The notes beneath the pieces are model-generated. The model saw only the letters and a program-made list of their open reading frames with translations, was not told the origin of the DNA and ran no database searches. A stretch of 64,000 nt of DNA from Candidatus Kuenenia hertensis (GTDB taxonomy: Bacteria; Planctomycetota; Brocadiia; Brocadiales; Brocadiaceae), in contig SOET01000024.1 of NCBI GenBank assembly GCA_021646465.1, forward strand, positions 1-64,000, given 5' to 3'. This document shows positions 44,034 through 53,616 of this stretch, in pieces (position 1 is the stretch's first letter; each line of letters starts with the position of its first letter). The translations under genes were made by a program, and so were the position numbers.

Positions 44034-45044
44034 ATGAGATCAGCAATGTTACAAAAAGAACAAAGTGTAATTCAAAAGGTGAATAAAATTTCAAACGGCT
44101 TCATACCTGTCATGCTGAATTCTATTCAGGAAAATTCATCCCTTGGCTGTAACATGTTTTTAAAAAGAAACATGAAATATGACACCGGTTACGTGTTGTA
44201 TGTTGACAGAAAATCAATTATTAAATCAAGCAATTTGGAACAATTAAAAAAGCGAGGCATAGATACCCTCTTCATACATAAAAACGATCATATAAATTAT
44301 TTAAAACATATAGAATCGAATATGGCGAAATTTATTAATGATGAACGTATAAGTGTGAATGATAAAGTGCATACCATATATAACATTGCAAAGGTTATTG
44401 CGATGGATATGTTTGATAGTCCGTATATTGTCAACGAGGTGAAAAGGTCTAAGAATTGGGTAATAGATACAGTTGAATTTATTTTGAAAAAGCGTGAAGC
44501 CTCCGCCGTAATGTTGAATATGATATCTCATACTTACTGCACTTTTACACACTCCGTGGATGTTGCGGTATTGGGGATGTTATTTTCGAAACATTTAGGA
44601 TTTCGTAAAGAAGAAATAAATGATCTTGTTGTCGGTTTGTTACTCCATGACATCGGGAAAACAAAAATTAACAAAGAAATAATTAATAAAACCGGGATGT
44701 TGACGGATACGGAGTATTTAACGATGAGAGAACATGTAAAAGAAGGAGTTAAAATTCTTGAAGAAGCAGGAGGGCTGACACCGGAATCTTTGTATCCTGT
44801 AGTATTACATCATGAGAGAGAAGATGGTATGGGTTATCCAAAAGGATTAAAGGGGAGTGATATTCATAGGTACGGCAAGATTGCAAGCATTATTGATGTA
44901 TATAATGCGTTAACGACATATCGCCCATATTCTTCCGCAAAAAGTCCTTTTGCCGCATTACAAATTATGAGCAAAAAGATGTTGGAGGGATTTGATAAGA
45001 ACTATTTTAGGCAATACGTCTTGTTTCTGGGGAAAATAAGATAA
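44034..45044 (+). CDS. HD-GYP c-di-GMP phosphodiesterase
   Basis: The 336-residue protein has an N-terminal region of unknown fold (about 1-150) and an HD-GYP domain. HDIGKTKI (205-212) gives the metal ligands, and HHEREDGMGYP (259-269) is the GYP signature. Members hydrolyse c-di-GMP to pGpG or GMP. No receiver, PAS or membrane segment is seen. It leads the plus-strand exopolysaccharide run and faces the cyclase gene, which would let one region set local c-di-GMP. Confidence 0.88.
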   Translation: MRSAMLQKEQSVIQKVNKISNGFIPVMLNSIQENSSLGCNMFLKRNMKYDTGYVLYVDRKSIIKSSNLEQLKKRGIDTLFIHKNDHINYLKHIESNMAKFINDERISVNDKVHTIYNIAKVIAMDMFDSPYIVNEVKRSKNWVIDTVEFILKKREASAVMLNMISHTYCTFTHSVDVAVLGMLFSKHLGFRKEEINDLVVGLLLHDIGKTKINKEIINKTGMLTDTEYLTMREHVKEGVKILEEAGGLTPESLYPVVLHHEREDGMGYPKGLKGSDIHRYGKIASIIDVYNALTTYRPYSSAKSPFAALQIMSKKMLEGFDKNYFRQYVLFLGKIR

Positions 45045-45129
45045 CAGGTAACAATAATTTAAACGAAGGAATTATTTTAACGTGTGTACTATATAAGCAG
45101 TGATATCGATAATTAAAGGAGAAATCATT

Positions 45130-45477
45130 ATGACGGTATCAGACGAATTATTTGACATGATTAAATTATTCAGAAGCAAAAGATATCAGGACTTGGAAAA
45201 AAAAGATTTATATAATCCGGCAAATTTGTGGTGCATGTGGATAAAAAAAGATTCCCAGACATGGAAAAATTTTGTTGTGTGGTATCTCAATGACTCCCTG
45301 GAAACATTAGAGAAAAGTAATGATAACTTTTGGAGCTACTTTACTTCCAATAAAAACAATATAAAAGAATTTGCAAATGAATGGGTGGTAGAAGCTGAAA
45401 GAAATGATTTTTATAAATTTTGCATAAATATGATCAGAAACCAGGAATTACGATCAAATATTCACTGTTATGCATAG
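45130..45477 (+). CDS. small hypothetical protein in the exopolysaccharide cluster
   Basis: The 115-residue soluble protein is rich in aromatic residues (NLWCMWIKKDSQTWKNF, DNFWSYF) and has no membrane segment or recognised domain. AAGGAG nine bases before the ATG at 45130 makes this a better start than the in-frame codon at 45100. It lies between the HD-GYP gene and the glycosylphosphotransferase, 31 bp from the latter, and is probably co-transcribed. No function is assigned. Confidence 0.65.
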   Translation: MTVSDELFDMIKLFRSKRYQDLEKKDLYNPANLWCMWIKKDSQTWKNFVVWYLNDSLETLEKSNDNFWSYFTSNKNNIKEFANEWVVEAERNDFYKFCINMIRNQELRSNIHCYA

Positions 45478-45508
45478 TGATTCTAGTAAAACAACATAGA
45501 GATTTTAT

Positions 45509-46957
45509 ATGCTAAAAGAACATCACGTATTTTTTAGAAGGCTCATGATTTGTTTCGATTTGTTCATCGTTACAATAACCTTTCTACTGTCTCCGTTTTT
45601 CATCAGTAATTACGATGATGTTATCAAACAGTTCGGTGGCTATCTTGTAATATTACCTGCGTTACTTAGTGTATGGGGTATATTTCTGCATAGTTTTGGC
45701 ATGTATGAATCTTTCAGGACGAAGAGTATCACTGAAGTACTATTTCCTGTGATAGAAACGGCTTTAGTTGGAGGAGGGTTACTGGGGAGTTTTGTGTTCA
45801 TTACAAAAACCCAAACAATAACCAGCGGACATCTCTTCTATTCTTTTTTCATGGCATCTGTCTTATTATGCAGCGAAAAAATCCTGCTTTTGCTTTTCCT
45901 GCATTACCAGCGAAAGAAAGGTTTTAATACGAAAAACGTTTTAATCGTCGGAACAGGGAAAAGGGCGCAACATTTTATAAACACAATTAATAAGAACATA
46001 GAATGGGGTATTAAGGTTATAGGCATTGTGGATAACGATGCCGCAAAAATAAATAGTATGGTATGTGGTATAAAAGTAATTGGTGAGGTTAAAGATATTC
46101 CCTCGATAATCCACAATAATGTAGTAGACGAAGTTATGTTCGTTGTTCCCCGGTCATGGTTAAACACGGTGGAAGAAATGATCAGGTATTTATGCGATAT
46201 AGAAGGGCTAAAGGTGAGCGTTGCTGTGGATTTGTTTACACTAAATCTGGCAAGAACGAAATATAGCCATATAACCCCCGATACTATCGGCAAGACGAAT
46301 AGTTATCTCTCGGAATTTCCATTGCTTATTTTTGAAAGCGCTCCGGATAAATTATTACAGCTTTTTGTTAAGCGTCTTTTTGACATAATTTGTTCCGGCA
46401 TAGCTCTTATCATGTTATTTCCGTTGTTTGCCATTGCGGCAATAGCTATTAAAGCAACATCACAAGGCCCTTTGTTTTTTACGCAGCAGAGATGCAGCCT
46501 GAATGGCAGGGTATTTAAATTATACAAATTCAGGACAATGGTAGTTGATGCTGAAAAAAAACTGGATGAGTTGTTAAAAAATAATGAAATGCAGGGACCC
46601 GTCTTTAAGATGGAAAACGACCCACGGGTAACAAAAATCGGGAGAATATTGCGCAAATATAGTATAGACGAATTTCCGCAATTTTGGAATGTGTTTAAAG
46701 GGGATATGAGCCTGGTAGGGCCTCGCCCTCCCATTCCAAAGGAAGTGGAGAAATATGAACCATGGCATAGAAGACGGCTGAGCATGAGACCAGGTTTGAC
46801 ATGTATATGGCAAATGTCAGGAAGAAATAAAATTACTGATTTTGATGAATGGATGCGTCTGGATCTGGAATATATTGATAAATGGTCAATCTGGCTCGAT
46901 TTTAAAATACTGTTCGGAACGGTGCCCGTGGTAATGGCAGGATCAGGGGCGAAATAA
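45509..46957 (+). CDS. polyprenyl glycosylphosphotransferase (exopolysaccharide initiation)
   Basis: The 482-residue membrane protein has four N-terminal helices (about residues 10-130) and a CoA-binding/Rossmann-like middle (NVLIVGTGKRAQHFI). A C-terminal bacterial sugar transferase domain from about 290 has KRLFDIICSG, KLYKFRTM, RKYSIDEFPQFWNVFKGDMSLVGPRPP and the ending MRPGLTCIWQMSGR. These enzymes move a sugar-1-phosphate to undecaprenyl phosphate to start each repeat unit. It is followed by export (SLBB) and chain-length genes, as in Wzx/Wzy-type systems, but no Wzy or further glycosyltransferases are in the window. Confidence 0.93.
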   Translation: MLKEHHVFFRRLMICFDLFIVTITFLLSPFFISNYDDVIKQFGGYLVILPALLSVWGIFLHSFGMYESFRTKSITEVLFPVIETALVGGGLLGSFVFITKTQTITSGHLFYSFFMASVLLCSEKILLLLFLHYQRKKGFNTKNVLIVGTGKRAQHFINTINKNIEWGIKVIGIVDNDAAKINSMVCGIKVIGEVKDIPSIIHNNVVDEVMFVVPRSWLNTVEEMIRYLCDIEGLKVSVAVDLFTLNLARTKYSHITPDTIGKTNSYLSEFPLLIFESAPDKLLQLFVKRLFDIICSGIALIMLFPLFAIAAIAIKATSQGPLFFTQQRCSLNGRVFKLYKFRTMVVDAEKKLDELLKNNEMQGPVFKMENDPRVTKIGRILRKYSIDEFPQFWNVFKGDMSLVGPRPPIPKEVEKYEPWHRRRLSMRPGLTCIWQMSGRNKITDFDEWMRLDLEYIDKWSIWLDFKILFGTVPVVMAGSGAK

Positions 46958-47015
46958 CCGTACATTAGATTTTTGTTTTTAAAAACCCAATCTAATTTAA
47001 CAAAGGGGGGACAAA

Positions 47016-48179
47016 ATGTTACACAAACTATTTTTCGTATTTATGTTGTTTCTGTTTTTTGGAATAGTGCAGGCAAAGGGTTTTGCCAATGAAGGCGAAG
47101 CGCTTCCCATGGCGGAACAGGCGACTGATTTACCCGGAGTGAATGCACCTGAAACAGAGGAGAAGAAGCACTATAAAGTAGGTGCCAATGATTTGCTTAT
47201 AATAAGCGTCCTCGGCCATGATGACCTGAAAACGAATGTGCCTGTAGCAACAGATGGTACGATATCCTTTCCTTACATTGGTAATGTGAATGTGCAGGGG
47301 ATGAGTTTGTCCGAAATAGAACAGGAAATATCAAAGAGACTTGAAGGTTATATAAAATACCCGGCTGTTTCCGTATCTCTGTCAGAATGGAAAGGCAACA
47401 ATTATTTTGTCGCCGGAGAGGTAAAAAATCCCGGAAGATTTCTGCTTGATGAGGACATTACCGTTTTAAAGGCAATCATTGCCGCTGGTGGAATAACACC
47501 CACGGGACTCTATGGCAATGTGAAAGTAAAAAGAAAATCGGAAAGCAGCTTGGGCTATAAAGAAATTTTCATAGACCTGAGAAATAAAAAAGAAGGAGAC
47601 GCTACCGGTGATTTGCCGGTTGAGGCTGATGACATTATCATTGTGGAACAGAACAAAAGTTTTTTTGTATATGGAGAAGTGAAAAATCCCGGTAAATATA
47701 CCCTCGAAGAAAATATAACCGTGCTTAAAGCCATTTCTCTTGCAGGCGGTATTACCCCGGAAGGTTTTTTTGGCAACGTAAAGCTTAAAAGGAAACAGAA
47801 CGTTAGCGAGAATTACAAACAAATCCTCATAGATCTGAGAAATAAAAAAGAAGGAGACTCGACTGGTGATATGCCGGTTGAGGCAGATGACATTATCATT
47901 GTGGAGCGCAACAATGATTTTTTTGTGTATGGGGAAGTGGAAAATCCCGGTAAATTTACTCTTGAAGATAACATGACCGTTCTTCGGGCAATATCCTTTG
48001 CCGGTGGATTTACAAAATATGGTTCGCCCGACAGAGTGAAAATACTTCGGCCATTATCAGATGAAAATGGGTATGAGAGCATTGATGTTAATCTTAAAAG
48101 CACTGTGCGCGGCAAGGTTTATAGTGACGTCAACGTTCTGCCGAATGATATCGTAATCGCTATGGAAGGGATATTTTAA
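47016..48179 (+). CDS. polysaccharide export protein with three SLBB domains
   Basis: After a signal peptide (cleavage probably after VQA, residue 20) comes the poly-export domain (YKVGANDLLIISVLGHDDL at about 50). Three SLBB domains follow, starting about residues 130, 220 and 308 at NYFVAGEVKNPG, FFVYGEVKNPG and FFVYGEVENPG. They form the ring in the Wza family. The second and third units, including the linker DLRNKKEGD(A/S)TGD, are nearly identical in DNA, pointing to recent duplication. There is no lipobox cysteine, unlike Wza. A GGGGGG-type ribosome site precedes the ATG. Confidence 0.9.
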   Translation: MLHKLFFVFMLFLFFGIVQAKGFANEGEALPMAEQATDLPGVNAPETEEKKHYKVGANDLLIISVLGHDDLKTNVPVATDGTISFPYIGNVNVQGMSLSEIEQEISKRLEGYIKYPAVSVSLSEWKGNNYFVAGEVKNPGRFLLDEDITVLKAIIAAGGITPTGLYGNVKVKRKSESSLGYKEIFIDLRNKKEGDATGDLPVEADDIIIVEQNKSFFVYGEVKNPGKYTLEENITVLKAISLAGGITPEGFFGNVKLKRKQNVSENYKQILIDLRNKKEGDSTGDMPVEADDIIIVERNNDFFVYGEVENPGKFTLEDNMTVLRAISFAGGFTKYGSPDRVKILRPLSDENGYESIDVNLKSTVRGKVYSDVNVLPNDIVIAMEGIF

Positions 48180-48336
48180 ATAATTTTCCTACCATAGCTT
48201 TGGTTATGTATGAGCAACCAAACCGGCGGAAATACGATTTACGATAACGGAATGATTGAAACAATAACGGCAGCAAAAATAAGGATTGCGATGGTAACTT
48301 TTATATAAATATTTATTATCTTATCAGGAAAACATT

Positions 48337-49929
48337 ATGAAAATAACCTTTACCGGAAATACGTTACGAGATTATTTAACGCCTATATTCAGATACAAAT
48401 ATATAATTCTAACGACCTTTATTGTTATTATGGTAAGTGTCATAGTCGGATTAGAATTTAAGACGCCAACCTACAATGCATACACCAAAATTCTCATCTC
48501 CGCGCAGAAACAGACCGCTTCTCCTTATTACACCGGGATAAGTTCCTATCATAATGCACAGATAGCTCTTACTCAAAGTGAGATTGTCAATTCTACTCAT
48601 GTATTGGAGCGTGCGGTCAAAGTATTACAACTTGATGAACGCCCTTACGATTACGAAAAAAACTTTTGTTCTCCCCTGAAGGCCTGGTTTATGGAATTAC
48701 GGCATAAAATGTCGCAATCAAATTCAGAGACTGTTTTGCTTGCTCCGGAAGAGGAACAAGCATACCGAATGCGGATGGCGGTGGAAAATTTAAGAGAGAA
48801 TTTAAGTGTGGAACCAATACCGGATACAGATTTATTTACCATTTGTGCAAGTGATTTTGATCCAAACGTTGCAGCGATGATTGCCAATGTGGTAAGCCGC
48901 TCATATATTATTTTTGACCTTGAACAGCAATTGGCGGAAATGCAGATACAATACGGGGAAAAATATCAAACAGTAATACAACTACGGGATAATATCAATA
49001 AAATGATAAATAAATTAACCGCGCAACCAATTTCTTCATTAGAGGCAATTGGTCCCGCAAGCGTTAAAATTGTTGAACAGGCACAAATCCCTCTTACTCC
49101 GGCAGGTGGCAATAAACGTGTTGCCATTGCGGTTGCTTTTGTAATGAGCATTTTCCTGGGAATATTGTTTACCTACGGTTTTGAATATATGGATCAAACT
49201 TTTAAGACGCCAAAAGAAGTTGAAGATTTTTTTGATCTGCCACTCCTGGGCTCCATACCGAAAGGTACAAGTACCAACGGGAATTTAATAAAAGACATTA
49301 AAAACAATAACATCAAAGCCCCTCCGTATCATCGGTTGTCAGAACAGCTTTATCTTTTGATGAATGATAAAAATATGAAGTCTGTTTTAATTACGGCTTC
49401 ATCATATAATGATGGCAGTACCTCCATCGTTGCCAATACGAGTGTTTACCTTGCCAAAAAGGGACATAAGGTGCTTCTTATCGATGCTAATTTAAGGGCG
49501 CCGGCAATTCATGAAAAATTTAAAATTTCCAATAGCCCTGGTCTTGCGGATATCTTTGAAAACAAAATTTCTTTTGGAGAAACCACTCAGGATATTGATC
49601 ATAATTTGACAATCCTGCCGGCAGGAAAAACCACAATGAATCCCATGACAATTTTAGGTTCACACAAATTGCCGGAAATTATCAGTGCAGCAAAAGAAAG
49701 ATATGAAATAATCTTTGTAGATTATCCCAACTTAAAAAATATCAAAGACGTTGCATTGCTTTCATCGTATCTGGATGGCATTGTTTTGGTGGTAAATGAA
49801 GGAAAAACACGCAGACATACGATAAAGGCTTTGATCTCTCCCCTGGAACAAAAAAATTCAAATATAATCGGTGTAATTCTCAACAATCGCAAATATGTAA
49901 TCCCACAGATGATTTACGAAAGAGTATAG
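48337..49929 (+). CDS. Wzz/BY-kinase-like chain-length protein with degenerate P-loop
   Basis: The 530-residue protein has a Wzz domain framed by membrane helices at about 22-38 and 262-282, with a coiled periplasmic part between. A cytoplasmic CapB/Wzc-type ATPase domain starts at about 330. The Walker A position reads TASSYNDGSTS (353-363), where active BY-kinases have a GEGKS/T-type loop, so the ATP-binding lysine is missing. Walker A' (VLLIDANLRAP) is kept. No tyrosine cluster ends the protein. It probably regulates chain length without autokinase activity. Confidence 0.85.
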   Translation: MKITFTGNTLRDYLTPIFRYKYIILTTFIVIMVSVIVGLEFKTPTYNAYTKILISAQKQTASPYYTGISSYHNAQIALTQSEIVNSTHVLERAVKVLQLDERPYDYEKNFCSPLKAWFMELRHKMSQSNSETVLLAPEEEQAYRMRMAVENLRENLSVEPIPDTDLFTICASDFDPNVAAMIANVVSRSYIIFDLEQQLAEMQIQYGEKYQTVIQLRDNINKMINKLTAQPISSLEAIGPASVKIVEQAQIPLTPAGGNKRVAIAVAFVMSIFLGILFTYGFEYMDQTFKTPKEVEDFFDLPLLGSIPKGTSTNGNLIKDIKNNNIKAPPYHRLSEQLYLLMNDKNMKSVLITASSYNDGSTSIVANTSVYLAKKGHKVLLIDANLRAPAIHEKFKISNSPGLADIFENKISFGETTQDIDHNLTILPAGKTTMNPMTILGSHKLPEIISAAKERYEIIFVDYPNLKNIKDVALLSSYLDGIVLVVNEGKTRRHTIKALISPLEQKNSNIIGVILNNRKYVIPQMIYERV

Positions 49930-50010
49930 TTTGCAAATAATAGTCTTCATTGGCAATGAACACGAAAATACCATGAAAAGATAAAATACTAGGCAATATG
50001 AGAAAGGGAT

Positions 50011-50862
50011 ATGTGTGATATGAACTGCGAAAAAACAGGTGCACTACTGGATATGATTAATCTGAAAGAAATAATTAAAATAGCGATAGCCGCTGGTGAT
50101 CAAATTATTGCTATTTATAACAATGATACTGCTGCTGTAGCTTATAAGGAAGACAATTCCCCTCTGACCCTTGCTGATGAAGCATCGAACAAGGTAATAT
50201 TTGAAGCATTGAGCAATTTATATCCTGAAATTCCTGTTTTGAGTGAAGAGGGTAAAGGTATTCCGTTTCACAACAGGAACACATGGGATTATTTCTGGCT
50301 TGTTGATCCGCTGGACGGCACAAAGGAATTTATAAAGAAAAATGGGGAGTTTACGGTAAATATTGCACTGATAAAGAAAAATAAACCTGTGCTGGGAGTT
50401 ATCTATGTACCGGTTAAAAGGGAAATTTATTTTGCTCAGGAAAGAATCGGTGCGTATAAATTTGAAGAAATTGATAGATTTGAGGAATTGGGTAGCGTTG
50501 AAGAATTAATTCTATCCTCACGGAAATTGCCCGAAGACAGCCATACAACAAATGCAAAATACACTGTTGTCGGAAGCCGTTCCCATATGTCAAAAGAAAC
50601 AAAGGAGTACATTGATTCAATAAGACAGATACACGGCGAGGTAGAAACAATATCGGCAGGAAGTTCTCTCAAATTTTGCCTGGTTGCCGAAGCGAAAGCG
50701 GATATTTATCCGCGGTTTGGGCCAACGATGGAATGGGATACGGCAGCAGGCCATATCATTGTGGAAGAAGCCGGTGGTAAGATAATAGCGGCAGAATCAA
50801 AACTTCCGTTAGAATATAATAAAGAAACCCTCTTAAACCCATGGTTTATTGTATCCCGGTAA
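50011..50862 (+). CDS. cysQ: 3'(2'),5'-bisphosphate nucleotidase
   Basis: The enzyme is a magnesium-dependent inositol-monophosphatase-fold phosphatase that converts PAP to AMP (or acts on PAPS). Its motifs are LVDPLDGTKEFIKKNGEFTVNIAL (about residues 96-119) and WDTAAGHIIVEEAGG. Length 283 is slightly above average because of the N-terminal start; an in-frame ATG three codons on is an alternative. Its place right after exopolysaccharide genes suggests sulfated polymer chemistry or simple co-expression. A direct tie to the sat-apr locus 32 kb away is not evident. Confidence 0.9.
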   Translation: MCDMNCEKTGALLDMINLKEIIKIAIAAGDQIIAIYNNDTAAVAYKEDNSPLTLADEASNKVIFEALSNLYPEIPVLSEEGKGIPFHNRNTWDYFWLVDPLDGTKEFIKKNGEFTVNIALIKKNKPVLGVIYVPVKREIYFAQERIGAYKFEEIDRFEELGSVEELILSSRKLPEDSHTTNAKYTVVGSRSHMSKETKEYIDSIRQIHGEVETISAGSSLKFCLVAEAKADIYPRFGPTMEWDTAAGHIIVEEAGGKIIAAESKLPLEYNKETLLNPWFIVSR

Positions 50863-50923
50863 ATTCACACAATTATAAAAAGACTAGTTTTGAGAGCAGA
50901 CTTTTATCATAGGAGAAACAGTT

Positions 50924-51556
50924 ATGAACAGAACAATTCATTACGATGTTCAGGATGCCGTAAATAGTGCGGCGTTTATCTTTTACCGTCCGGAAAATGA
51001 GAAGGTATCCTCAAAAGTATTCTATAGCCCGGCGGCTATGGATATTCTCACACGAGTGGAAGCATCACGGAAGAAGGGAAGAGAAACTTCCCCTGATATC
51101 TCGTTGCTCTGTGATAAATGGAAAAAGCTGATGGATAAAAAATATGAAGAAATCGGGAGGGAATCTGAGGAAAAACCGGAGCAGGCCTGCTTTATCGACG
51201 TAATAAAGAGCCAGAAAAGGTTATATGCTGTGCGGGGAACGGTACTTTCGGATTCATCGCATAATCTGAACCCCGATGAATGGCCGCATTTGTTCATATT
51301 GGACAGGACATATTCTGATCAGGCGAATATAGCCAAAAGCTTTCGCAAATGGCATCTGAACAAGCGAGAGCAGGAAATTGTACAACTGCTCCTTGATGAC
51401 CACAGCAATAAGGAGATCGCTGAAGAGCTTAAGCTGAGCTGCAATACGATTAAAGGATATATGAAACTTCTCATGCGAAAGCTTGATGTAAACAGCCGGG
51501 CCGGCATCATATCAAAGCTCTTCTATTTTAATGATATTAATGTTAATTATTCTTAA
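50924..51556 (+). CDS. LuxR-type HTH regulator, copy 1
   Basis: The 210-residue protein ends with a GerE/LuxR helix-turn-helix (HLNKREQEIVQLLLDDHSNKEIAEEL and TIKGYMKLLMRKLDV) at about residues 142-200. The N-terminal about 135 residues look like a PAS-type sensory fold (SAAFIFYRPEN, VFYSPAAMDIL) of unknown ligand, without a receiver Asp pattern. It sits at the end of the exopolysaccharide run and may control it. A second copy follows two bases after its stop. Confidence 0.88.
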   Translation: MNRTIHYDVQDAVNSAAFIFYRPENEKVSSKVFYSPAAMDILTRVEASRKKGRETSPDISLLCDKWKKLMDKKYEEIGRESEEKPEQACFIDVIKSQKRLYAVRGTVLSDSSHNLNPDEWPHLFILDRTYSDQANIAKSFRKWHLNKREQEIVQLLLDDHSNKEIAEELKLSCNTIKGYMKLLMRKLDVNSRAGIISKLFYFNDINVNYS

Positions 51557-51558
51557 TC

Positions 51559-52167
51559 ATGAATAATACATTTGATTATAGTTCTCAGGGTGTTGTTAAA
51601 AGTGCGGCGTTTATCTTTTATCGCTCCGGAAATGAAAATTTTGATTCAAAGGTATTCTATAGTCCGGCGGCCAGGGATATACTGATGCGATTAGATTCTG
51701 TCAAAAAGAAAGGGAAAGAAACTTCTCCTGATATCTCGTTGCTCTGTGTTAAATGGAAAAAGCTGATGGATAAAAAATATGAAGAAATCGGGAGTGAGTC
51801 TGAAGAAAAGCCGGATCAGGCTTGCCTTATCGACGTAATAAAGAGCCAGAAAAGGTTATATGCTGTGCGGGGGACGGTACTTTCGGATTCATCGCATAAT
51901 CTGAACCCCGATGAATGGCCGCATTTGTTCATATTGGACAGGACATATTCTGATCAGGCGAATATAGCCAAAAGCTTTCGCAAATGGCATCTGAACAAGC
52001 GAGAGCAGGAAATTGTACAACTGCTCCTTGATGACCACAGCAATAAGGAGATCGCTGAAGAGCTTAAGCTGAGCTGCAATACGATTAAAGGATATATGAA
52101 ACTTCTCATGCGAAAGCTTGATGTAAACAGCCGGGCCGGTATCATATCAAAACTCCTCACTGGATAG
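51559..52167 (+). CDS. LuxR-type HTH regulator, copy 2 (tandem duplicate)
   Basis: This 202-residue protein is a paralogue of the preceding gene with the same PAS-like N-terminus and LuxR HTH. The first about 80 codons differ at many sites, while the last about 320 bases differ by only about three substitutions, including synonymous positions. That pattern indicates recent gene conversion of the 3' half. The start lies two bases after the previous stop, so the two genes are translated from one message. Confidence 0.87.
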   Translation: MNNTFDYSSQGVVKSAAFIFYRSGNENFDSKVFYSPAARDILMRLDSVKKKGKETSPDISLLCVKWKKLMDKKYEEIGSESEEKPDQACLIDVIKSQKRLYAVRGTVLSDSSHNLNPDEWPHLFILDRTYSDQANIAKSFRKWHLNKREQEIVQLLLDDHSNKEIAEELKLSCNTIKGYMKLLMRKLDVNSRAGIISKLLTG

Positions 52168-52362
52168 TGGCGTTATGTTAACAAAAACGGAGCACTAATT
52201 ATTCAGCGCATATTTTCATACAGTAAAAAAATCGTAACTCAGCGTAAATGCTACACGGCTCATTCCCAAACCATGTGCTGCACCTGTTGAAGCATCAGTT
52301 TGGGAATGTATTTGTTGTAAAGACGCATAGCAATGCGTCTCTGCAAGTTTTTTCATTTGGCT
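52168..52362. repeat. repeat-bearing gap with partial GTAGAGACGCAT copy
   Basis: CATTCCCAAAC (about 52261) and GTTTGGGAATG (about 52300) form an inverted pair like the TTCCCAAAC element at 57241. AGACGCAT-AGCA-ATGCGTCT at 52321-52340 is a shortened GTAGAGACGCAT palindrome. The gap separates the convergent regulator and DUF4340 genes. Confidence 0.7.
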
Positions 52363-53601
52363 TCAATCGTTAGCTTCTTTTTTATTTAATGTTTCGTACA
52401 GATCTTTTTCAAACAGGAAAACAATACTACCATCATCGAAGCATACATATGTTTTTCCATCCACTAATGCATATGCAGCTTTTATTGTATTCCCGTCTGC
52501 CTTTATCTCTTTAACCAATTCCTGCCTTTGTGCCCATTCTGCATCAACGAAGTAATCAAGCACCTTACGCCGTTCCAGTTCCTTAATTTTCGGCAGTTCG
52601 ATTTCAAGAAATTCTCCTGCATCAGGAGCAATTTTATTCTTCTCGTAAGAAGATATTTTATATACAGCCGGTTCACCTTCCTTTTTCACATATACACTAT
52701 CATTCTTGTAAGCAAAATGGATAGTGTGTATCGTTGTATCGTCCATAGTAATCTGTACGTTAGTATCGGAAGTTTTAAACAAATCGTCACTGTATTCTTT
52801 GGGGTCAACAGCTTTTTCGATGCGTAAAAAAGCCGCTGCTGATACGATATCCTTTACTTTTGAGTCTTTGATAGTAAAAACCTCGTCACCGGATGTAAGC
52901 TTCCATTCATATTCTTTTTTTCCTTCTGTTTCTTTGCTCTCCCCGGTTTTATCGTCTCCCTCAATTTTTTTCTCTTCTTTTACAAACAAGAAATCCTTTC
53001 CGCTGAGACGGTAAACAATTTTTTGTATATGGTCTTTCTCAAGCTGCAAAAATTTGTGTTGTATCCAATCTTCCGTTTTTAGTGATTGATCACCCCATAA
53101 CCCAATTTCATTATGGATGTCTTTATCAATGTACAGGATATCTTCTTTATCTGCTGTCCTTGCAAATGTCCCTTGATAGTCTGCTCCCCTTTTGCCAATC
53201 AATATATGAAGCGGTAAGGTTTCACCCGAAAGGATAATATTCAGGGCTTTCTCTTCGGTAAGTTTGAAATCATCGAAAAAATCTTTTCCCGTAGCCCGTA
53301 TTTTGCCTTCTGCCGATGAAATGGCAGAAAATAATTTTTGTATCTTTTCCGCATCACCGGGTACGTGAAAGCTACTTTCTACTATCCAGTTATCATTGTC
53401 TCTAGAAAGTATTACCCCCTCCTGTTTCTCTGAACCTCTGTACAATTCGATTTTTTTAATATTTACCGAGGAAAAATCTTTACACAAAGGCTGATAGCCC
53501 GCAACAACGGAAGATTTTTCCGGCCTTTTTATCGCAACAAAATAAATAATAAGAAGAACACAAAAGACTGAAAGCGCTATTATTATCTGTTTGTTTTTCA
53601 T
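52363..53601 (-). CDS. DUF4340 membrane-anchored protein
   Basis: The 412-residue protein has one N-terminal membrane helix (residues about 6-23) and a long extracytoplasmic part. It contains repeated beta-rich units typical of DUF4340 (VNIKKIELYRGSEKQEG, NDNWIVESSFHVPGDAEKIQKLF). DUF4340 proteins often follow GldG-like genes in ABC systems of unknown cargo. It begins 15 bp after the permease/GldG gene. A Lys/Glu-rich insert lies at about residues 205-230. Confidence 0.85.
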   Translation of the reverse strand: MKNKQIIIALSVFCVLLIIYFVAIKRPEKSSVVAGYQPLCKDFSSVNIKKIELYRGSEKQEGVILSRDNDNWIVESSFHVPGDAEKIQKLFSAISSAEGKIRATGKDFFDDFKLTEEKALNIILSGETLPLHILIGKRGADYQGTFARTADKEDILYIDKDIHNEIGLWGDQSLKTEDWIQHKFLQLEKDHIQKIVYRLSGKDFLFVKEEKKIEGDDKTGESKETEGKKEYEWKLTSGDEVFTIKDSKVKDIVSAAAFLRIEKAVDPKEYSDDLFKTSDTNVQITMDDTTIHTIHFAYKNDSVYVKKEGEPAVYKISSYEKNKIAPDAGEFLEIELPKIKELERRKVLDYFVDAEWAQRQELVKEIKADGNTIKAAYALVDGKTYVCFDDGSIVFLFEKDLYETLNKKEAND

Positions 53602-53616
53602 ACTTTTCTCCTCTTC

